From Hydractinia symbiolongicarpus (Eukaryota > Cnidaria > Hydrozoa > Anthoathecata > Hydractiniidae), in contig NC_079876.1 of the NCBI RefSeq assembly GCF_029227915.1, forward strand, positions 12,092,001 through 12,156,000: 64,000 nucleotides of DNA. The letters run 5' to 3'. The first letter of the stretch is position 1; each line of letters starts with the position of its first letter. The position numbers and the translations under genes were made by a program. Positions 59,049 to 64,000 of this stretch are shown piece after piece. The notes below the pieces were generated by a model. The model ran no database searches, had not been told where the DNA came from, and worked only from the letters and a program-made list of their open reading frames with translations.

Positions 59049-60400
59049 TTGTAATAAGTAACACTCTCTCTCTATATTGCATTATTCAGCAAGTTTGAGA
59101 GAGTTGGAAACGGGACATACTGTAAACAGCGAAACCACGTGACATGTGTCTCTTGGTAAATGGAAAATAAACGGAAGAAGACTCGAAAGAAATAACTCGA
59201 ACAGAAAATTGTTTCTCATTGATAATCGAATTTAAGTTAGCAGTACGTTTTACTACAAATAAATTTATTACAATATAAAATAAAACTAAAAAATGGACTC
59301 GTTCCTCATCTAAAAAATAAATAAATTTCATGAAAGAAAGTTAAAAATAGAAATAACAAAAGATAAATATATCCAATTGTATAAAGTATCGTCTCACCTC
59401 ACAAACTGATTGTTGTTTTTCAAAACAAAATCATTTGAAATATTTACTTCGTCCTGTCCTAAAAGATAAATAGATGTGTTATTTTAAAGTATAGCTACTT
59501 AAGTATTAGAACAGCCATCGTCATGGCCATGTCTTCTAAATGAGAGACAATCTGTCAATTTGTTCATAAAATCCTTTTATAACGCGAAATTTGTACCATC
59601 GCTGTGCAAAAATAAAATAATTTCGGATTACGAAAAAAAAGTTTAACATCGTGAATTTCTTATTTTTGAATGTTTTAAATATCTTTTATTTTAAATATTT
59701 TCAGATCTATAATATTTAATTCATGCTAACAATAATAACAATCAATTTCAGAAGATGTAAAATAAAAAACAGTCTGAGTACGAAATTGTATTTTTACTTC
59801 TTCTTTTTCTCTTATAAAATTTATTATTTTTAATTTCGTTATAATATATACTTATCTCTTACAGTATCTCCTCTCATTATTTTTACATACATAAAAATTA
59901 ATGCTGTCAGAATTGTTAACAGCTATAATTATTCACTATTTTTTATTAAAGATACTTTCTACTTTGGACTGTCACAATAATCTACTTGACAACCTCAACA
60001 TTTTATTCTTAAGTATTTTATTCATTTTATCCAATTTGATATAAAAAAATATTTTTGACATTCAACATTTTATTCTTAAGTTTCTTAAATTTAGATTCAT
60101 TATATCCTTCAATTTGTTAATTAGTTTATTTCACTCAAATAAAAATCATCCATCCTTTTATTATTGCAAATCATTTCATTCGTTTTTTAACTTTCATTTA
60201 TCATTATTATTATCAAATTAAAAGAAATAAAAATTCATTCTTCTTTCTAATTTATTAACTTTTAATTTCTTCGCACCAAAATTTAAAAAAATAAAAACAT
60301 TCCATACCTAAATATTTATTTAAACATTTATTTAATCCTTATTATTTTCAACTTAAAATAAAATACAAATTTATTCTTCTTTCTAATTTATTAAATCAAC
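59049..60400. other. AT-rich intergenic DNA
   Basis: Contains the second copy of the GAGAGTTGGAAACGGGAC repeat (59090-59220). 59700-60400 is T/A-rich with ATTTATT words, probably the 3' flank of the ankyrin gene. Confidence 0.4.
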
Positions 60401-60891
60401 TTAATAACTTACTTCGTATTCTTTTATTTTTCGTCTTATTATTTCCCGCTTTTGTTCATTCATCCATCCAACAACATCATAAGCTGTTTCTCCATTTTTA
60501 TCTTTGATCGTCACATCAATATTTTCATGACGCAACAAAACATCAAGACATGAGATGTGACCACGCACCGCAGCCCAATGTAATGGTGTGAAGTTGAAAA
60601 CATCTACACGGTTGATGTTTGTTACATCATGTCGACATAACATATCTAATATTGTGTGACGATCACGATATGCAGCGTAATGATAACTGTTGTGTTTATC
60701 ACTATCTTCCGCCCAAACATCACTCCCATATGAGATGAGTATTTCCACCATTGATGTATTGTCGGTGTTCCATACTGTCCACAACAATGGTGTGTATTCA
60801 TCTTCATCTCTCATGTGAACGATGTTTGGATGAATAGATAGTAATTTTTTCAGTTTCTCGATATCGTTAGATTTAATAATTTCCACGATAT
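60401..60891 (-). CDS. Ankyrin-repeat protein, last coding exon
   Basis: The minus-strand exon starts after a T-rich tract and TTTAG at 60892 and runs 161+ codons to a stop at 60401. It holds about four ankyrin repeats. The clearest has FTPLHWAAVRGHISCLDVLL; others are YTPLLWTVWN...MVEILISYGSD, NSYHYAAYRDRHTILDML and a half repeat GETAYDVVGW. It ends KIKEYEVSY. Ankyrin stacks bind other proteins, and no other domain is visible in this exon. It starts mid-codon (phase 1), so at least one upstream exon is needed. Duplicated promoter-like segments at 61.9-62.5 kb on the same strand are candidates for the 5' end. It looks intact. Confidence 0.75.
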
Positions 60892-61295
60892 CTAAAAATA
60901 AAATAGTAAATGAATAAAAATTATAAATTTATAAATTAATGAAATATGATAACGAAAAACTTATGACATCATTAAATACTTTTTTTTATTGTAAAACATT
61001 TTATAATGTATTAAACATAAAAAAGTAATTGTGAAAACACAGAAACAAAAAATATAGTAATAATTTATTTTTATTCAAGTTAATATTAATATGTTGACGT
61101 CATCATGTATAGGATAATTTGCATCAGGAGAAAATTGTTTTACTTGTATGAACCACGGAAATGTTTCAGTTATTGTCGAGACTATAAAATTTTTCGCTTG
61201 TTAAAATAATTTCACATGACATTTTTAATAAAAATCTCGGAAGTAAATATAGCTATTCCTACAATTACTACGATAACATAATGCGTTTTTATAAA
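60892..61295. other. Probable intron or 5' flank of the ankyrin gene
   Basis: AT-rich, no further exon recognised. Confidence 0.35.
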
Positions 61296-61770
61296 CCAAC
61301 CTAGTCTAACACTTTCGTTCCCAGGTTTTTTTTTTATCCATTTCTTATGCGGGAAAAGAACGAACAGGTAAAGATCCCTGGAGAATAGGATTATTTCATG
61401 ACTTATTTAGCCGTTTTCAAAACAAGGGGAAAAAATTTACCAAATATTAATACTGCCTAGTCTAGCACTCTCGTCACCAGGGATGTTTTATAGCGAAAAG
61501 GCAAAAATCTCTGATAACGAGGGTGGCTAGTATGCTTATTCCATGACTCTATTGGCTTCTTACGAACAAAGAGAAACTTTACCAAATATCAATATTGCCT
61601 AGTCTAGCACTCTCGGTTCCAGGGATTTTTTATCTATATGGCATGTGGGAAGACGGCGATGAATCCCTAAAACCGAGGCTGGCTAGTATGCTTATTCCAT
61701 GACTTTATTTAGTTTCTTACGAACAAAGAAAAAACTTCACTAAATATAAATACTGAACTTCTACTTTTTA
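61296..61770. repeat. Three-copy imperfect tandem repeat, ~145-bp units
   Basis: Units start near 61299, 61456 and 61598 with GCCTAGTCTAGCACTCTCG and include CCAGGGAT(T/G)TTTTAT, GGCTAGTATGCTTATTCCATG and ACAAAGA(G/A)AAACTT. Copies contain partly complementary words (CTAGCACTCTCG...CGAGG(C/G)TGGCTAG), giving each unit a foldback shape. Confidence 0.75.
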
Positions 61771-61936
61771 TTTTGTACTCAACTTGCGTTTACCTAACAA
61801 ATGAACAAAAAAAGCTTTCTTCAGATTGTATGGAGAAAAGTGCAGGATTAAGGTAGAAAATAATCTCAAGCACGCAAAAAGAGTTTCTTAGTTTTTTCAG
61901 TAAAAATTGTAAAAATAAATTAAACAGACTTCTTAT

Positions 61937-62500
61937 GAATAAAAATAATGTATAATAAAAACTAGCTACTGCTTTTATCAAAATTAAATTTTCTCTAACC
62001 TCACACGATCAGATTTTATCAACATTATTTCTTGAATGAAACATATTCGTTTTGGTTGAGTATGATATAGTGATAAAAATAGAACGACTGTACTCAATAT
62101 ATTCGATTTCGTCTGCACGAATATTGCAAAGATTGTTTTTCGACACGCGATCGGTTTTTTATAAGAACAAGTTCTAAAGAACACGAGACTTAGGTACACA
62201 GCTCTTAGTAAATACTCCGTTAATTGTAAGCGGGTTTCTCATGAATAAAAATAATGTATAATAAAAACTAGCTGCTGCTTTTATCAAAATTAAATTTTCT
62301 CTCACCTCAAACGACCTATCAACATTATTTCTTGAATGAAACATATTCGTTTTGGTTGAGTTTGATATAGTGATAAAAATAGAACGACTGTACTCAATAT
62401 ATTCGATTTCGTCTGCACGAATATTTCAAAGATGTTTCTCTGACACGCGATCGGTTTCTTTATAAGAACAATTTTTAAAGAACACGAGACTTAGGTATTG
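61937..62500. repeat. Direct tandem duplication, ~306-bp spacing, with promoter-like content
   Basis: GAATAAAAATAATGTATAAT at 61937 and 62243 starts two closely similar segments. On the minus strand each contains (C/T)TTATAA(A/G) as a possible TATA box, then CGATCG, then AATATGTTTCATTC, and ends G(A)G followed by GTTAGAG (61.99 kb) or GTGAGAG (62.31 kb), possible splice donors. They may be duplicated first exons of the ankyrin gene (inferred). Confidence 0.6.
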
Positions 62501-64000
62501 CAAAAATTGAAAATAAAATGAGAACAGCTTCAGGCTATTGGTAAAACAAAACTAACCGACTTAAATTTTACCATGAAATGACTTGTTGATTTGCTGGTAA
62601 TTGTGTTTTTCTCAAGATTTCTATTATGAACAATTTGATGTGAGTCAAATTATTCACCTCCTAATGCAGAATTTACATGCACATGCAACCGATGCAACTG
62701 GATGCAGTAGCTCATTATTTTCTCCACTAATGTCCAGATTGGTATACTAGCGATAATTCTTCTATTCTTGGTCGGAACGTTTACAATGAAATGTCTTTTC
62801 GATAAGTATGATTTTAAACCGACCGTTGTTTCTTGTTTGTTTTGATCGTGCTTGGAAAAATTCGCTTCGCTGTAAAGTAGAAACAGTTCCTACTATTTAG
62901 CGGCGAAATATTTTGATGTAAACTTTTAACTAATCAGTCTGCAATATTCAGTGTTTATTCTTGTGTTTAATACCCACAAGAGCGCTTAAATACAGTATTT
63001 TAAATTCGCCAAACGTTTTTCGTTTCCCGTTAAAATCAAAAAAATATTTCGCTGCTAATTTGCCGCCCAATTCGGTTTGTCGGTCAAGGTAGGTCTCAAA
63101 AGGACGTTCTCCCTTTGCATACACGTGTTGAGTTGTCCGGTACTGACACGCAAAGTACAATCTTCTTTTGCGAAGTTTGCATCTGAGTTTAAAAATAAAA
63201 TTTTATCTTGGATATCTATAGAAATCCCTTGTTCCAAATTTGTGTGCTATTACGTTAGATAAAAAATTATAAACAGGCTTAATTAAAGAATTTCACACCA
63301 CATACCGTGTCTTTGAAATTTACGAAAAATATAAACTACACTCAGGAGACTTTTATTTAATTTTACTTAAGGTGTTTCACCCTAAATTACGCTAGGTCTC
63401 AAACGATTTTTCTGGCATCATAATACTGACTGCGCTCTTTGATTGGTTAATTCTATTGTTCTTCGCTCATGTGATCAATATAGGGAAATCTTTTGTTTTA
63501 GGCGCAAATGACCTCACTCACCCGAACAAATATAATTAATTTTTGTAATATTTAGGATGTTAACCACGCCAGCTTTGTGCTCATGGCTTGATTGTAATGA
63601 CGAGTTTGCTGTGAGGGGGAATTGAATTTTAGGGAATTGCTCTTATTTACTTTTAAATTATTAATAATTTGTGCTAAATATATGATTTGAATAAATCGAG
63701 CAACCACGAGATAATAAAATTAATGGCAATATTTGAACAAAATTTCTTCTATCGACAATGATGAAAAGTATGGGTTAATATGAAAAATATGGAAAATATA
63801 CTTTATTAATACCAAGTGAGGTTTCGTATCACTTTTATTGACACCCTTCTGTAACAGGCCAAGTTGAATTATCGATTTTTACGAAATTCGTACGAAATTA
63901 TTATGTGGGATAAGTTTTATATTTTCTTGTCATGTATTCTTGTATAACAAAGAAAAACACACTGATTGATTTTTTCTTATCGCAAAATATGGTTTACACG
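62501..64000. other. Intergenic, no gene recognised
   Basis: Overlapping short frames at 62.95-63.26 kb have no domain or splice support. Nothing else seen to the end of the window. Confidence 0.35.

Overview
The window looks like nuclear DNA from an AT-rich invertebrate, most likely a cnidarian and possibly a hydrozoan. The clues are split genes with GT/AG introns, TATA boxes and AATAAA signals, dense decayed DNA transposons and Helitrons, tRNA-derived SINEs, and a Polinton/Maverick-type endogenous virus whose gene set I know from cnidarian genomes. The host assignment is an inference. No bacterial operon, rRNA or intact tRNA was seen.

Layout. 1-9.8 kb: non-coding DNA with a TIR element (5.4-6.4 kb) holding a LINE tail, and a 52-bp tandem array (about 7.3-7.6 kb). 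9.85-19.5 kb: a decayed Polinton-like virus with about 14 recognisable genes on both strands. These include a putative ssDNA-binding protein, a SAP protein, membrane proteins, a putative minor capsid, the major capsid, an integrase, small coiled-coil proteins, a packaging ATPase and the N-terminal stub of a B-family polymerase. Most carry stops or frameshifts, and one integrase catalytic Asp is Asn. All three places where viral genes converge hold a hairpin, and two of these share nearly the same palindrome. 19.5-24.5 kb: MITEs and Helitrons.

24.5-43.7 kb: the most novel part. Five copies (A-E) of an unrecognised gene family lie here. The gene has three exons with phase-1 introns: a signal peptide, a short linker, and a third exon encoding a long Asp-rich run followed by a short Arg/Tyr/Cys-rich cationic tail. 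A and E look intact. B is intact but has a 38-Asp run and a shortened tail. C and D are decayed. A/C form a large inverted repeat with B inside it. D/E form a tandem duplication tied to TTAA-flanked elements. Between C and D is the 3' part of a gene with two Ig-like domains. The precursor layout (signal, acidic pro-piece, cationic end) resembles that of known cnidarian antimicrobial peptide precursors such as arminins, but I recognise no sequence homology.

43.7-64 kb: mostly repeats. There is a minisatellite, a head-to-tail Helitron array (49.0-50.8 kb), a TIR element with a THAP-domain remnant (52.5-55.7 kb), a pure (AT)48 tract, and an ankyrin-repeat exon on the minus strand (60.4-60.9 kb) with tandem duplications upstream.
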